Positions 55,304 to 64,000 of a stretch of 64,000 bases of DNA are shown here, piece by piece. Both the position numbers and the translations under genes were made by a program. This DNA is from Phormidium ambiguum IAM M-71 (GTDB taxonomy: Bacteria > Cyanobacteriota > Cyanobacteriia > Cyanobacteriales > Aerosakkonemataceae): the NCBI RefSeq assembly GCF_001904725.1, contig NZ_MRCE01000036.1:1-64000 (forward strand), read 5' to 3'. A model generated the notes under the pieces. It had not been told where the DNA came from and did not search any database. It saw nothing but the letters and a program-made list of their open reading frames with translations. The first letter of the stretch is position 1. Every line of letters starts with the position of its first letter.

Positions 55304-55693
55304 TTACAAAAATTCAAGTTTCCAACCTAAACAGTGGGCCACTTGTTCAACTAATTTGATGGCATTAAAAGGTTTAACAATTACGCCAACAACTTGGGGC
55401 AATTGGAGAAATGGCTGTCGATCGCCAGAGAGAACCCTACCAGTTAATAAAAACACAGGAATTTCCCGTGCCGGATAATTTTCTTGTAACTTTCGCAACA
55501 TTTCAATACCGTTCATTTCCGGCATAGAAATATCTAACAAGATGGCATCTAATGGTTCTGAGTTAGCAATACGAAGTCCTTCTAAACCTGAAGCTGCTAA
55601 TAACACTTCCCATGCTGCTAACTCTTCTAAACAACTTTTAATGACTTCTCGAATTGCTTCGTCGTCGTCAACCACGAGAATTTTTTTACTCAT
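55304..55693 (-). CDS. Single-domain response regulator
   Basis: 129 residues, a stand-alone receiver: acidic pair VVDDDEAIRE, phospho-acceptor Asp in LLDISMPEMNG, switch Thr in FLLTGR and Lys in VIVKPF. No output domain, so it probably shuttles phosphate or acts by protein contact. It is 62 bp downstream of the multidomain regulator, same strand. Confidence 0.92.
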   Translation of the reverse strand: MSKKILVVDDDEAIREVIKSCLEELAAWEVLLAASGLEGLRIANSEPLDAILLDISMPEMNGIEMLRKLQENYPAREIPVFLLTGRVLSGDRQPFLQLPQVVGVIVKPFNAIKLVEQVAHCLGWKLEFL

Positions 55694-55755
55694 AATTCAA
55701 TCAAGCGGCACTATTGTAGAAATAATATTACATAACTATTTCCTCTTGGTTAGCA

Positions 55756-57597
55756 TTAACTAGAATTACGTTTGAGGCGGTGAATAATTCGTGTGGCTAT
55801 TTCAGTTGCAACTACTGATTTGTTGATGTAATCATCTGCGCCAGCCGCAAAAGCTTGTTCAATTTGTGCTTTGCCAGTGTGTGAGGAAACAAACAAAATG
55901 GGTAGATGTTGCCATTGGGGATCGTTGCGAACTATTTGACATAATTCCACTCCATTAAAACCTGGCATTTCCATGTCTAGGATCAGTAAGTCAGGTATAC
56001 AAGCGGTGAAAATCTGCCAGAAGTTTTGCGGATTTTCTAATGTTGTAACTTCTACACCCCAAGTTTTTAAGAGGGTAGAAAGATGTGCTAAAGCTACGCG
56101 ATCGTCATCAACTATCATGATCCGATTTTTGGCAGTTTTTTGGTGTTGTTCTAGGACTTCGCTGACTACTTTCAGAATTTGTTCGGCTGGTAATGGTTTG
56201 TGTAAAAAAGCACAGGCTCCCAAGCGAGCAACGGCTAATCGATCGCTTAAACTTTCTCTTCCAGTTAAAGCGATCGCAGGTATGGGCGGAACCCTCTGAG
56301 TTATTTCTTCTAATAAGGTAATTCCATCTTCTTTAGGACTAGGAAAGTTCAAATCTAAAATAACCACATCGGGCGGTGTTTGGGAAATCAATTTCCGGGC
56401 TACAGTTAAATCAGTAGCAATTTTTACACGGAATCTCCAGGCGATCGCTTCAATTCTGAGCGTTTCTGTTAATACTAAGTCATCATCTACAATTAAAATT
56501 AAAGGTGAATAATTATTTGTTGTAGATGGCGCATTAGAAATAGATTTCGGTTGAACTTCTCTATATATTGCTGCGGCTAACTCCGAAATTCTTTTGACTT
56601 GTTTTGTATCTAGTTCTGAACAATCGAGATGTAATAAGTCTTCCAATTCCTTAGCTAACGTTGAGCCTTCCATAAAACCAAAAATTCCCAAAGAACCCGC
56701 TAATTTGTGGGCTTCTTGTTTGGCTTTTTGTTGCAATTCTGGTGTCAAATCTCCCGATGTTAATGCCGCAGCAGCTTCCCCAAGTATAGCAATTTGCTCT
56801 AACATTTTTCCTTGAAATTTTTCCCATACTTTAGAAGTTGCTGCTTCTACTCGCTGATGATAATCAGCATTAATTTCGGGTTCAGGAATTTCCAACTTAT
56901 GAGTAGTATTTGTTTCTGGTTGAGAAGAAGGCGATCGCAGTCGATAACCCAACCCGTGAACTGTTTCAATTATATCTGTTGCACCTGCTGCTTTTAGCTT
57001 TTGGCGCAAGCATTTAATATGAGTACTTACTGTTTCTTCTCCTGGTGCTTCGGCAAAATCCCACAAGCGATCTAAAATAGCTCGCCGACTAAAAATTTGC
57101 TTAGGATTTAATAAAAATAGTTCTAATAAACAATACTCTTTCGGTGTTAGGTGCAAAAGCGTTTGTCCACATCTAACTTCATTATTCACTGCATCAAAAT
57201 AGACATTTTCCCAAGTAATCAACGAGGAAGAAATAGATTTTCCTCGCCGCAGTAAAGCCCGGATTCTTGCCATTAATTCTTCAGAATCAAAGGGCTTGAC
57301 GACATAATCATCCGCCCCGGCATCTAAGCCGATAACGCGATCGTTACTGCTATCTTTTGCAGTTAAAAGTAGAATTGGATTATGATAACCCTTAGCACGC
57401 AGTTGTTTACAAACACTAATGCCATCAAGTTTAGGAATGACAATATCGAGCAAAATTAAATCATATTCGTATTCTAAAGCTAACTGCTGCGCTACTAATC
57501 CATCAGCTGCCACGTTAACTGTATAATGATGAGTCGTCAGGGTTTCAGCTAGGGCTGAACTAGTTAAAGAGTCGTCTTCCACTAATAAAATTTTCAT
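55756..57597 (-). CDS. REC-wHTH-HPt-REC-REC multidomain response regulator
   Basis: 613 residues. The N-terminal receiver (acceptor D51) and OmpR/PhoB-type winged helix (about 125-225, ending ETVHGLGYRLR) form a DNA-binding response regulator. They are followed by an HPt domain (about 240-345, phospho-acceptor H297 in AHKLAGSLGIFG) and two more receivers (D415 and D541). It can thus hold several phosphates in one chain and may relay between them while controlling transcription. This architecture is known in cyanobacteria but uncommon. Its kinase is not adjacent. It is upstream of two further receiver genes. Confidence 0.92.
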   Translation of the reverse strand: MKILLVEDDSLTSSALAETLTTHHYTVNVAADGLVAQQLALEYEYDLILLDIVIPKLDGISVCKQLRAKGYHNPILLLTAKDSSNDRVIGLDAGADDYVVKPFDSEELMARIRALLRRGKSISSSLITWENVYFDAVNNEVRCGQTLLHLTPKEYCLLELFLLNPKQIFSRRAILDRLWDFAEAPGEETVSTHIKCLRQKLKAAGATDIIETVHGLGYRLRSPSSQPETNTTHKLEIPEPEINADYHQRVEAATSKVWEKFQGKMLEQIAILGEAAAALTSGDLTPELQQKAKQEAHKLAGSLGIFGFMEGSTLAKELEDLLHLDCSELDTKQVKRISELAAAIYREVQPKSISNAPSTTNNYSPLILIVDDDLVLTETLRIEAIAWRFRVKIATDLTVARKLISQTPPDVVILDLNFPSPKEDGITLLEEITQRVPPIPAIALTGRESLSDRLAVARLGACAFLHKPLPAEQILKVVSEVLEQHQKTAKNRIMIVDDDRVALAHLSTLLKTWGVEVTTLENPQNFWQIFTACIPDLLILDMEMPGFNGVELCQIVRNDPQWQHLPILFVSSHTGKAQIEQAFAAGADDYINKSVVATEIATRIIHRLKRNSS

Positions 57598-58225
57598 AAA
57601 ATTTTCCTGTTTAATCGAAACACAGATATGCCTATAGAAAGCTATGCTAACGCTAATTAAAAATTTAGTATCGCTGCATGGGATTTCAACTTAAAACTTA
57701 AAAAAAACTAAAATTTTTGCTGTCTACACTAATAATTTTTTAAGTTTTCAGCCATCAGTCCCTAGCTTAGGATTATCTGTTTAAGCTGAGTGCTGAGTTA
57801 CTTTTATTGTCGCTGGTTTTTTAGTAGCTTCTATTACAGGAAAGAATTAATTTATAATTGCTGCAATCCTTTAGTTTAATATGATGCAAGAGAACGACAG
57901 GAAATCGTAACTCTAAATAAAATCTAAAGTTTTAGTAAAGAAACAACTACTGATGAGTTATTTATAATTAACTTTGGATAAACAAGATTTTTAAGTATTT
58001 TAGATAAAGAAGATAACGCTTGATTAAATCAAATAAATTGAGAAAATTTTATTTCTCAAAGCACTGTTTATTTCCGCCAAAATTAACCGTACAATACAAC
58101 TATGGCAAAAATAGAAAATTTATAAGTTTTATCTGTGTACCCTACGGGAAAGCTACGCCTATATCTGTGGATATCTGGGGTAAAAAATCCTAAATTCAGG
58201 ACTTTTGCCAAAAGTTTAAGAACTC
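57598..58225. other. 628-bp AT-rich intergenic region
   Basis: No convincing ORF or RNA gene on either strand. It contains the likely promoter of the minus-strand regulator gene (right of 57597) and, near 58140-58175, a repeat of the type CCTACGGGAAAGCTACGCC, which recurs in part at 58566-58586 (CTACGGCTGGCTACGCC). Confidence 0.55.
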
Positions 58226-58462
58226 TCAAAACGGCATATCATCATCATCAAAATCTGGAGATATATCATCATTAAATTCTAAATTTTGCTGTTCTTCTTC
58301 AATTTGCATATCAATCCAACGTTTTGCCATTTTCAGTGCTTCCTTGGCATTCTTGGCATTGTGTACGGGAATAAAGCATTTCCCACCACTATTCCAAACT
58401 TCCACGCAGAAAACTGGTCTAGCTTCAATAATCCAACCTTTATAAATTTCTGGCGAACTCAT
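58226..58462 (-). CDS. Small acidic hypothetical protein (78 aa)
   Basis: 78 residues: a compact beta/alpha N-terminal part (GWIIEARPVFCVEVWNSGGKCFIPVHNAKNAKEALKMAKRWID) and a very acidic C-terminal tail (FDDDDMPF). No family recognised. The acidic tail with a final MPF recalls single-strand-binding-protein tails (DDDIPF), so contact with DNA-repair partners is a speculative possibility. Confidence 0.65.
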   Translation of the reverse strand: MSSPEIYKGWIIEARPVFCVEVWNSGGKCFIPVHNAKNAKEALKMAKRWIDMQIEEEQQNLEFNDDISPDFDDDDMPF

Positions 58463-58575
58463 AAATATTAATTCTCTACTAGGTTTATCTCTCTATATTA
58501 AAATTTGAGACCGGGAAAGAGTATTTCCCGTCAATTATTTGTTTGAACGATCGATTGCGATATGTCTACGGCTGG

Positions 58576-59928
58576 CTACGCCAATGCACCTCCCTCATCT
58601 ACAATTACTCCTGTACAATCTACATGGGAAAAATCTGTTCCTTTGAGATTTGCGCCCCGTAAATCTGCTCTCGACAAATCTACATCGCGTAAATCCACAT
58701 TACTTAGATTAGCTTGATTTAAGCACGCTCCCGTCATATCCGCGCCCCTTAAATCTGCACCTGTCAAATTTGCGCTTTGCAGATTTGCCTTAGTCAAATT
58801 AACATTTCGCAAATCCGCATTACTCAAATCAACCAATTTCAAATTCGCTTTAGTCAAATCGGCATCTTTCAAGTCTGCATCTTGCAGTTTTGCTGCTTCT
58901 AACTCTGTTTTTCGCAAGTTTGTCTTACTCAAATCTACATTTCGCATCTCTGTTCTACACAGATTAGCACGACTTAAATTAGCACCTCGCAAATTGGCAC
59001 CACAAAGGTCTACATCACTTAAATTCACTTCTACCAACGAGACATCAGGAGCAATTAAATAAGCACCCAATTTTGTCGGTTCAAAATCTTTAGAAAACTG
59101 AGTATTTAAAGTATATACTGCTTTCTTGAAAATTGCTTCTCGTAAATCTGCTCCGGTTAAATTAGCACCAGTTAAATTTACGCGACTTAAATTAGCTGCT
59201 ACTAAATTAACATTCCGCAAGTTAGTTTTTCTTAAATTAGCTCTTCGTAAATCTGCACCACGTAAATCTATCCCACTTAGATCGACACCATTTAAATTAA
59301 TTTGTGCTAACAACATATTAGGGCCTATTAAAAAAGCTCCTGCTTTAGCCAAATCAAAACTTTCTGGAGAACGAGTTGCTAAATTATATGTGGCATTTTG
59401 TAAGTTGACTCCCCGCAAATCTGTACTACTTAAATCTGCGCCACATAAGTTAGCTCCGCTGAGATTAGCTTCTTCTAAACTAGCACCAACTAAATTAGCT
59501 TTGGATAAATTAGCTCCTCGTAAATCTGCTTGATTCAAGTCTGCACCAACTAAATTTGCTTGACATAAATTTGCTTGTTTTAGTACAGCTTTCCTGAGAT
59601 TGGATAAGTTTAAACAAGCGTCGCTTAAATCCGCTAATACCAGACAAGTTTCACTCAAATTTGCCTCAATCAAATCTGCAAAACTGAGACAAACTTCTCT
59701 CAAATCAAGTTTTTTTAATTCTGCTTTCCTTAAGTAAGCACCTTTGAGGAACGCACCCCGAAGATCGGTTCCTCCTCTCAGAGACGGGTTCATGGAAATT
59801 GCATCGATAAATGCTTGGTAATTATGCTCTTTTTCATTTAAAGTCAGCTGTAACGAGACTTCATTACGAAAAATGAAGTTCGCATTACTATTTGCATTAG
59901 TAGCTTTGTCTCCTCGTTGATTAGCCAC
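58576..59928 (-). CDS. Pentapeptide-repeat protein
   Basis: 450 residues, about 70 pentapeptides of the A(D/N)LxX type, forming a right-handed quadrilateral beta-helix. The array is broken twice by a homologous 30-residue unit (ATRSPESFDLAKAGAFLIGP at about 180 and TQFSKDFEPTKLGAYLIAP at about 275), so three coils are joined by two duplicated linkers. No signal peptide; location uncertain. Function unknown; some family members mimic DNA. The stop codon lies in a GGCGTAGCCAGCCGTAGACA repeat, so the last residues (ALA) may be repeat-derived. Confidence 0.92.
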   Translation of the reverse strand: MANQRGDKATNANSNANFIFRNEVSLQLTLNEKEHNYQAFIDAISMNPSLRGGTDLRGAFLKGAYLRKAELKKLDLREVCLSFADLIEANLSETCLVLADLSDACLNLSNLRKAVLKQANLCQANLVGADLNQADLRGANLSKANLVGASLEEANLSGANLCGADLSSTDLRGVNLQNATYNLATRSPESFDLAKAGAFLIGPNMLLAQINLNGVDLSGIDLRGADLRRANLRKTNLRNVNLVAANLSRVNLTGANLTGADLREAIFKKAVYTLNTQFSKDFEPTKLGAYLIAPDVSLVEVNLSDVDLCGANLRGANLSRANLCRTEMRNVDLSKTNLRKTELEAAKLQDADLKDADLTKANLKLVDLSNADLRNVNLTKANLQSANLTGADLRGADMTGACLNQANLSNVDLRDVDLSRADLRGANLKGTDFSHVDCTGVIVDEGGALA

Positions 59929-60342
59929 AATTTTAGGTAATTCTACTACAACTGGAAGTTGGCTTAGTTATAGCAGAGGGTAAGATCCAAGAAAATCAAT
60001 GATTTGAGCATGATTTGGGCAATCAATAATGGCTTAATCGCCTTGGCGGTTGCTATAACTAAATATTAAATAATTTACCAAGTACCTAGAAAAAAAACCA
60101 ATTAATTGGAAGTTAAGTTTTATATATAACTTGTCTCACTCTATCATGGAAAAATGAGGCCAGAAACGTAGTTAAATTTTCCTAAATTTTAAGCGATCGA
60201 TCAAACAACCAGACCTTTTACGAAGCAAACAGAATCGAAAATCAATAAATTTTTCTACAATTACGACAACTACTATATATATTCTCTGAATAAATTTGAA
60301 GTAGCAAGCACCCTGATATTTTTGTCATCTCAACTTAAACAC
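59929..60342. other. 414-bp intergenic region with a MITE-like element
   Basis: Spacer between the pentapeptide-repeat and sugar-transferase genes. It contains the inverted-repeat element at 59965-60061; I see no other gene or structure. Confidence 0.6.
59965..60061. mobile_element. MITE-like element with perfect 11-bp terminal inverted repeats
   Basis: TAGTTATAGCA (59965-59975) and its exact reverse complement (60051-60061) enclose about 75 bp without coding capacity. Non-autonomous elements of this shape are common in cyanobacteria. The terminal sequence resembles those bearing GTTATAGC ends. Confidence 0.6.
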
Positions 60343-61035
60343 TTAATAAGCGCCTTTTTTGGCCAAAACTACCCAAATAGTCAGGAAAATCAAATAAAGA
60401 TCGTAAGTAACAGACCATTTACGCTGATAATCAACATCCATCCGCACGATATCTTCAAAGTCTGTCACTGTCGATCGACCATTTGCTTGCCATTCACCTG
60501 TAATCCCAGGTTTAACTTGTAATCTTTCCCAGTGGTGTTTTTCATATTTTTCGACTTCATCAATTGTTGGCGGACGAGTTCCCACTAAACTCATATCTCC
60601 GAGTAAAACATTCCAAAATTGGGGTAATTCATCTAAGCTAGTCCGGCGCAGGAAATGACCCACTCTGGTGATGCGGGGGTCACGATCGTTTTTGAAAATG
60701 TGTCCCTTAGCTTGGTTTTTCACTAAATGCTTCAGGCTTTCTGCTTGAACTACCATTGAACGGAATTTCCAGATGCGGAATTTTTGACCGTTCAAACCAC
60801 AACGCATTTGACTGTAAAAGATCGGTCCCGGATTATCAAACTGAGTAGCGATCGCCACAGGTACAAACACTATAGCAGTAATTAATAATCCGATAATTGC
60901 CCCCAATATATCAAGTAATCGCTTGGTTCTACTAGTTACCGAAGGATGCAATTGTTTATAGAAATTAATCTGATAATTCCTACTTTGACTCTTGGAATTA
61001 ACAACTATATTAGATAAGCGATCGGAGGTAATCAT
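60343..61035 (-). CDS. Exopolysaccharide sugar-phosphate transferase (PF02397 family)
   Basis: 230 residues from the ATG at 61035; a TTG at 61050 is less likely. One membrane helix at about 43-65 precedes the catalytic domain: [59 protein letters not shown] and [22 protein letters not shown]. It transfers a sugar phosphate to undecaprenyl phosphate, the first step in capsule or exopolysaccharide assembly. It is the short form with a single helix, not the long WcaJ form. No other polysaccharide genes are in the window. Confidence 0.93.
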   Translation of the reverse strand: MITSDRLSNIVVNSKSQSRNYQINFYKQLHPSVTSRTKRLLDILGAIIGLLITAIVFVPVAIATQFDNPGPIFYSQMRCGLNGQKFRIWKFRSMVVQAESLKHLVKNQAKGHIFKNDRDPRITRVGHFLRRTSLDELPQFWNVLLGDMSLVGTRPPTIDEVEKYEKHHWERLQVKPGITGEWQANGRSTVTDFEDIVRMDVDYQRKWSVTYDLYLIFLTIWVVLAKKGAY

Positions 61036-61335
61036 ATTTTTCACCAACAAGCGTCAAACTTTAAGATCCTTCTATAACAGTTAATATAACCATGCACCTC
61101 CCCAAATGAGAGTCGGAAAACTACTGACTTTACTAAATCTTTCAAATACAAACCAGAGTTTTAAGCTTTTGTATTGTTACGTAGTCTTTTTCTAAACGTT
61201 TTTTTGCTGAAATGCTTAATGTGATTCATCAAAACCACACAAACTACCCATATCAACATATAGTTTTAACTTTTTATCTCTTATTCTCTGTGGCAAGATT
61301 ACGTACTAATTTAGTAACACAAATTGCATTTTATT

Positions 61336-63195
61336 TTACTGTTCTACGGTTGCCAACCAATAAATTGTGTATGGTTCTGTCAATTTTTGGGAAGTAGAAG
61401 CCAAAACCTCAGTTAAGTAACGCCGTAAATGCTGAGCATAATCGGAATTTAAGGAATATGTTTGATTTTCCGGTTCCCTAAACAGTTTTCCGGCTCTAAT
61501 GACTTGATAATCCGTATTTTGCCAGGATGCTTCCGTAAGTAAACCTGCATCTAAGTCACTGGGAACTAAACCAGCGGGAAGTTCACCCGCCAATAAAGCA
61601 AACAACCGTTGTTGACAAGCGCGAGTGTTGATCCCCTTCCGCTCCAATAAGTTGATAATTTTACCAATGGAAAGTGGCGTTTCGTCAAAGGTACGCAATA
61701 ATTCCAATAATAAAAAGTAGTCGTTATACTGCTGTCGAGAAGAGTCTAAAATTTGCGGGTAAAGTGGTAAGATTGCTAATCCTGTAGCTACACGGTTTTC
61801 TGGTTTAACAGTTGATTTTATTTCTGCTTCTTGGATTACTTTCGCATTAGGAAATTTTTGGCGTAACCAAGTAGTTAAACTAGGAATCATCGTGGTTTTC
61901 CCTGTACAAAGTACTTGGGTTATTGCTTCTACAGAACTACCTGCTTGGGTTAACAGCGTGTTTAATTCTCGATTTAAACTTTGTACGAACCGACTAATAA
62001 CACGCTTTTCTAAATCTTTGTTTCTAATTTCTCTATCTTCTTCTCCGAGCGTGAATGTAAAACTATCTTCTTGCGGCAAAGTTACTTTTAAATAACTTGC
62101 TGCTGACAACAATGTTTCTCCCCATTCGCTACTTGATAAGCGCATTTGTAATTGTTGGCGAGTTAATAAGTCTGGTTCGCCAGGTAAGGGTTTTTCAATT
62201 TCTGTTTCGCCATTTAACAGTAATTGACAAACAATATCTTGGTCGAGGTGATTTCCTGCGTATGAAAAACTGCGAAGATTGAAGTCTTGGTAAGTTAAAT
62301 CTGGCAATTTTTCTGGTATGTTAACTAGTGCTAGTTCTGTGGCATTAGCTCCTGAATTTATAACTAAAGTTTCTCCTTGCCAACGCAGTGGGTAATTTTC
62401 TGAGTTATATTTAGTAGTAGTTTCAGTAAAATTTTCCCTAGTTACTAAATTGTTTTCGTGAAAATGTAGCTCAGTTAATAACGATGCGATCGCTTCTTCC
62501 ACAAAACAAATTTGCTCTCCATGATTCACCAACCCAGATGCCAGAATCACCTCTCTCACATTAAACCGATAAGCTTCCGACCAACCCGCAGGACAACTAA
62601 CAAAAACCCCAGCTAAATTTTCTATCACATTTGCAAAATCTTCTGGGTTTAACCCTTCCGCAAAACTACAATTAACTAGATCGTTAGTTGATTTTTTGGA
62701 CGAATTAAAAGAAGACAACAGCATGATTAATACTGCAATAACTTCTTTTAATTCAATTTCTTGAACATCCTGAATAAGGGTTTCTCTTCCAGCTAAACTT
62801 TCTGTTTTTTGAAGTTTTGACCACTTAAATACAGGTTGAAATTTTCCCGCTCCCTCCGAATTACAAGGTAGGGTAACATTTAAATAAGTTTTAAAGTTGT
62901 TTGGCCATGCTTTTCCAGTAATATTAATTGGTAAACGATTTCCATATAACTCACTATGGAATACCTTATTTTCTGGTAAATCTGTTTCTTCCCCGACTGA
63001 CCAACTAATTGGATAAACTTGTTTATTAGACTTATTAAACAACACCGCAGCCAGTCCTGTTGTACCCAGATCGATCCCTAAATACCACACACTATTAGGT
63101 AAAGTAGGTAAAGGAGTTAAAGGACGCAAAGATAGTAAAGAAGCAGGCGTAGGACGAGTAATTAATCTTCTTTCAATTTGATTAGCCAGTGTCAA
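61336..63195 (-). CDS. Hsp70/actin-like ATPase, 3' part of a frameshifted gene
   Basis: 619 residues downstream of a frameshift. Around residue 40 it has WYLGIDLGTTGLAAVLFNK, the phosphate-1 motif of actin/Hsp70 ATPases; further matches are VFVSCPAGWSEAYRFNVREVI, EEAIASLL and VLCTGKTTMIPSLTTWL. The rest diverges from DnaK and no peptide-binding domain is evident. The apparent TTG start at 63195 is probably not a real start: the frame is open back through 63279 and meets the upstream ORF at an A10 tract. Treat this and 63276-64000 as one gene. Function unknown; possibly a regulatory chaperone-like protein. Confidence 0.82.
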   Translation of the reverse strand: MTLANQIERRLITRPTPASLLSLRPLTPLPTLPNSVWYLGIDLGTTGLAAVLFNKSNKQVYPISWSVGEETDLPENKVFHSELYGNRLPINITGKAWPNNFKTYLNVTLPCNSEGAGKFQPVFKWSKLQKTESLAGRETLIQDVQEIELKEVIAVLIMLLSSFNSSKKSTNDLVNCSFAEGLNPEDFANVIENLAGVFVSCPAGWSEAYRFNVREVILASGLVNHGEQICFVEEAIASLLTELHFHENNLVTRENFTETTTKYNSENYPLRWQGETLVINSGANATELALVNIPEKLPDLTYQDFNLRSFSYAGNHLDQDIVCQLLLNGETEIEKPLPGEPDLLTRQQLQMRLSSSEWGETLLSAASYLKVTLPQEDSFTFTLGEEDREIRNKDLEKRVISRFVQSLNRELNTLLTQAGSSVEAITQVLCTGKTTMIPSLTTWLRQKFPNAKVIQEAEIKSTVKPENRVATGLAILPLYPQILDSSRQQYNDYFLLLELLRTFDETPLSIGKIINLLERKGINTRACQQRLFALLAGELPAGLVPSDLDAGLLTEASWQNTDYQVIRAGKLFREPENQTYSLNSDYAQHLRRYLTEVLASTSQKLTEPYTIYWLATVEQ

Positions 63196-63275
63196 TGAAA
63201 CTGTTTTTTGCGGAGTATTTTCGACTGTTTCAGTTATTGGAGAAACTTTTTTTGTTTTACGCTGCGACTTGGATT

Positions 63276-64000
63276 TTAGTTTTTTTTTTCTGGCTCTAAA
63301 GTTTCTTGGTTAGTCGCTAATACTGGATTTTTTTCGGGGTTTGGTTCTAAATTACTCACCACAACAGTTGTATTATTATTATCACCAAATAAATCTTCAA
63401 ATTCCGCCAAAATATCTTCGGGAATAGTTGTATTATTTTTTTCTTGTTCTTCTACAGCAGCAGCCAAATCTAAATCAATACTATCAGTTGCATCTTCAAC
63501 TGTTTCCTTAACTTCTTCTGTAGTTTGAATATCTGGCTGTATTGCTATTTCTAAATCGGAAAGTTCTTCATTTAACTGATCTACAAGATTATTTCCTAAC
63601 CAAAGGTCTACGTTCGGTTTTGTGTTTGCCAACTCAGTTGTGAGCAAATCTTCTTCCAGTGATGCCGTTGTTTCAGGTACATTTACAATTAAATCTGTTA
63701 ATGCAGAAATAGTGTCATTATGGATTAATTGTGAACTAACAAAATCTTTATTTTCCAGAACTTGCTCTCTACTTTTTAGCGTCAATTCAACACCAGCATA
63801 AGGTAATGGTCCCACTGCGTTAATTAATTTTGAACGCGGATTAACTTCGCTTATTTCTGGGATTATAAACTCTGGTTGTGCTGATTCCGTTTCCTGATTT
63901 AAGCTAGTTTCTAGTAGTTCTTCCGTTAACTGAACTGCTTGGATTTTCTCTAGAGTTTCTGTTAATTGTTGATTAATTGTTTCTTGTAATCGATCGAGCA
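63276..64000 (-). CDS. 5' part of the frameshifted Hsp70-like gene (runs off right edge)
   Basis: Open from the window edge to TAA at 63278-63276 with no start needed inside the window; the GTG at 63815 is not a likely start because the frame continues upstream to the edge. The encoded segment is acidic and low-complexity (Glu/Asp/Asn/Thr-rich), typical of a disordered N-terminal region. Just before the stop is GAA followed by an A10 run (63289-63280). A -1 shift on this run, or one extra A, would join it to the Hsp70-like ORF. Confidence 0.75.
   Translation of the reverse strand, partial: LDRLQETINQQLTETLEKIQAVQLTEELLETSLNQETESAQPEFIIPEISEVNPRSKLINAVGPLPYAGVELTLKSREQVLENKDFVSSQLIHNDTISALTDLIVNVPETTASLEEDLLTTELANTKPNVDLWLGNNLVDQLNEELSDLEIAIQPDIQTTEEVKETVEDATDSIDLDLAAAVEEQEKNNTTIPEDILAEFEDLFGDNNNTTVVVSNLEPNPEKNPVLATNQETLEPEKKN

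Noticed and set aside
59126-59533. 135-aa plus-strand ORF opposite the pentapeptide-repeat gene
   Set aside because: Its Lys/Leu/Ala/Pro repeats are just the complement of the pentapeptide codon pattern.
63096-63195. TTG at 63195 as the true start of the Hsp70-like protein
   Set aside because: The frame is open upstream to the A10 tract and continues the upstream ORF, so an internal TTG start is less likely than a frameshift.
1-64000. tRNA, rRNA, CRISPR or intact insertion sequence
   Set aside because: I looked for cloverleaf T-loops, rRNA motifs, evenly spaced repeats and transposase motifs and saw none; a covariance-model scan would be needed to exclude a tRNA completely.

Overview
The window is almost certainly chromosome of a filamentous cyanobacterium. 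The left edge carries the first 18 codons of a photosystem II D1 gene (psbA). The HIP1 octamer GCGATCGC recurs throughout, and there are cyanobacterial families such as DUF4278, KaiB/KaiC relatives, a psbA-type promoter, STAND/WD40 proteins, LL-diaminopimelate aminotransferase and a fused osmolyte permease/binding protein. Non-coding DNA is rich in the short tandem and palindromic repeats typical of these genomes. I saw no rRNA, tRNA, CRISPR array or intact insertion sequence.

Layout. 1-4 kb: psbA edge and a 1265-residue NB-ARC/WD40 protein. 4-15 kb: an accessory island with a glutathione S-transferase, an FMN-binding protein, a peptidoglycan-binding protein, a cyclic-peptide-type ABC exporter with a flavin monooxygenase, a tiny lipoprotein, two RTX-type calcium-binding proteins and two DUF4278 miniproteins. 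Five of its transcription units share one promoter-like element: a 20-bp box followed 18-19 bp later by a TAxAAx -10. 15-24 kb: adenylate cyclase, an AAA-like HTH protein, metH and an FtsH-type protease. 24-31 kb: a methyltransferase, small hypotheticals, a PIN toxin/antitoxin pair, dapL, a glycosyltransferase and a 5-formyl-THF cyclo-ligase relative. 30.7-33 kb: a divergent KaiB/KaiC-like pair. 33-38.7 kb: an MGDG-synthase-like GT28 plus GH1 pair, an Spx/ArsC protein, a GTPase and rubrerythrin. 38.7-45.7 kb: a solute-binding protein/sensor kinase operon, a MatB-like acyl-CoA synthetase, and an ATPase/nuclease-like pair with a UPF0175 gene. 45.7-54.6 kb: a CBM20-SGNH-DUF1796 fusion, DUF427, a fused Opu transporter, a B12-binding radical SAM protein, a second GTPase and a zinc-ribbon miniprotein. 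54.7-57.6 kb: three response regulators, one degenerate and one with five phosphorelay and DNA-binding domains. 58-64 kb: a pentapeptide-repeat protein, a sugar transferase, and an Hsp70-like gene broken by a frameshift in an A10 tract and running off the right edge.

The best candidates for something undescribed are the five-site regulon at 6.5-14.7 kb and the ATPase + PD-(D/E)xK-like pair at 43.4-45.7 kb. A second theme is repeat invasion of genes. Families of intergenic repeats seen in this window also sit in frame inside metH (two places) and inside the STAND gene (three places), and a repeat-bearing block flanked by a 35-bp duplication separates metH from its terminator.
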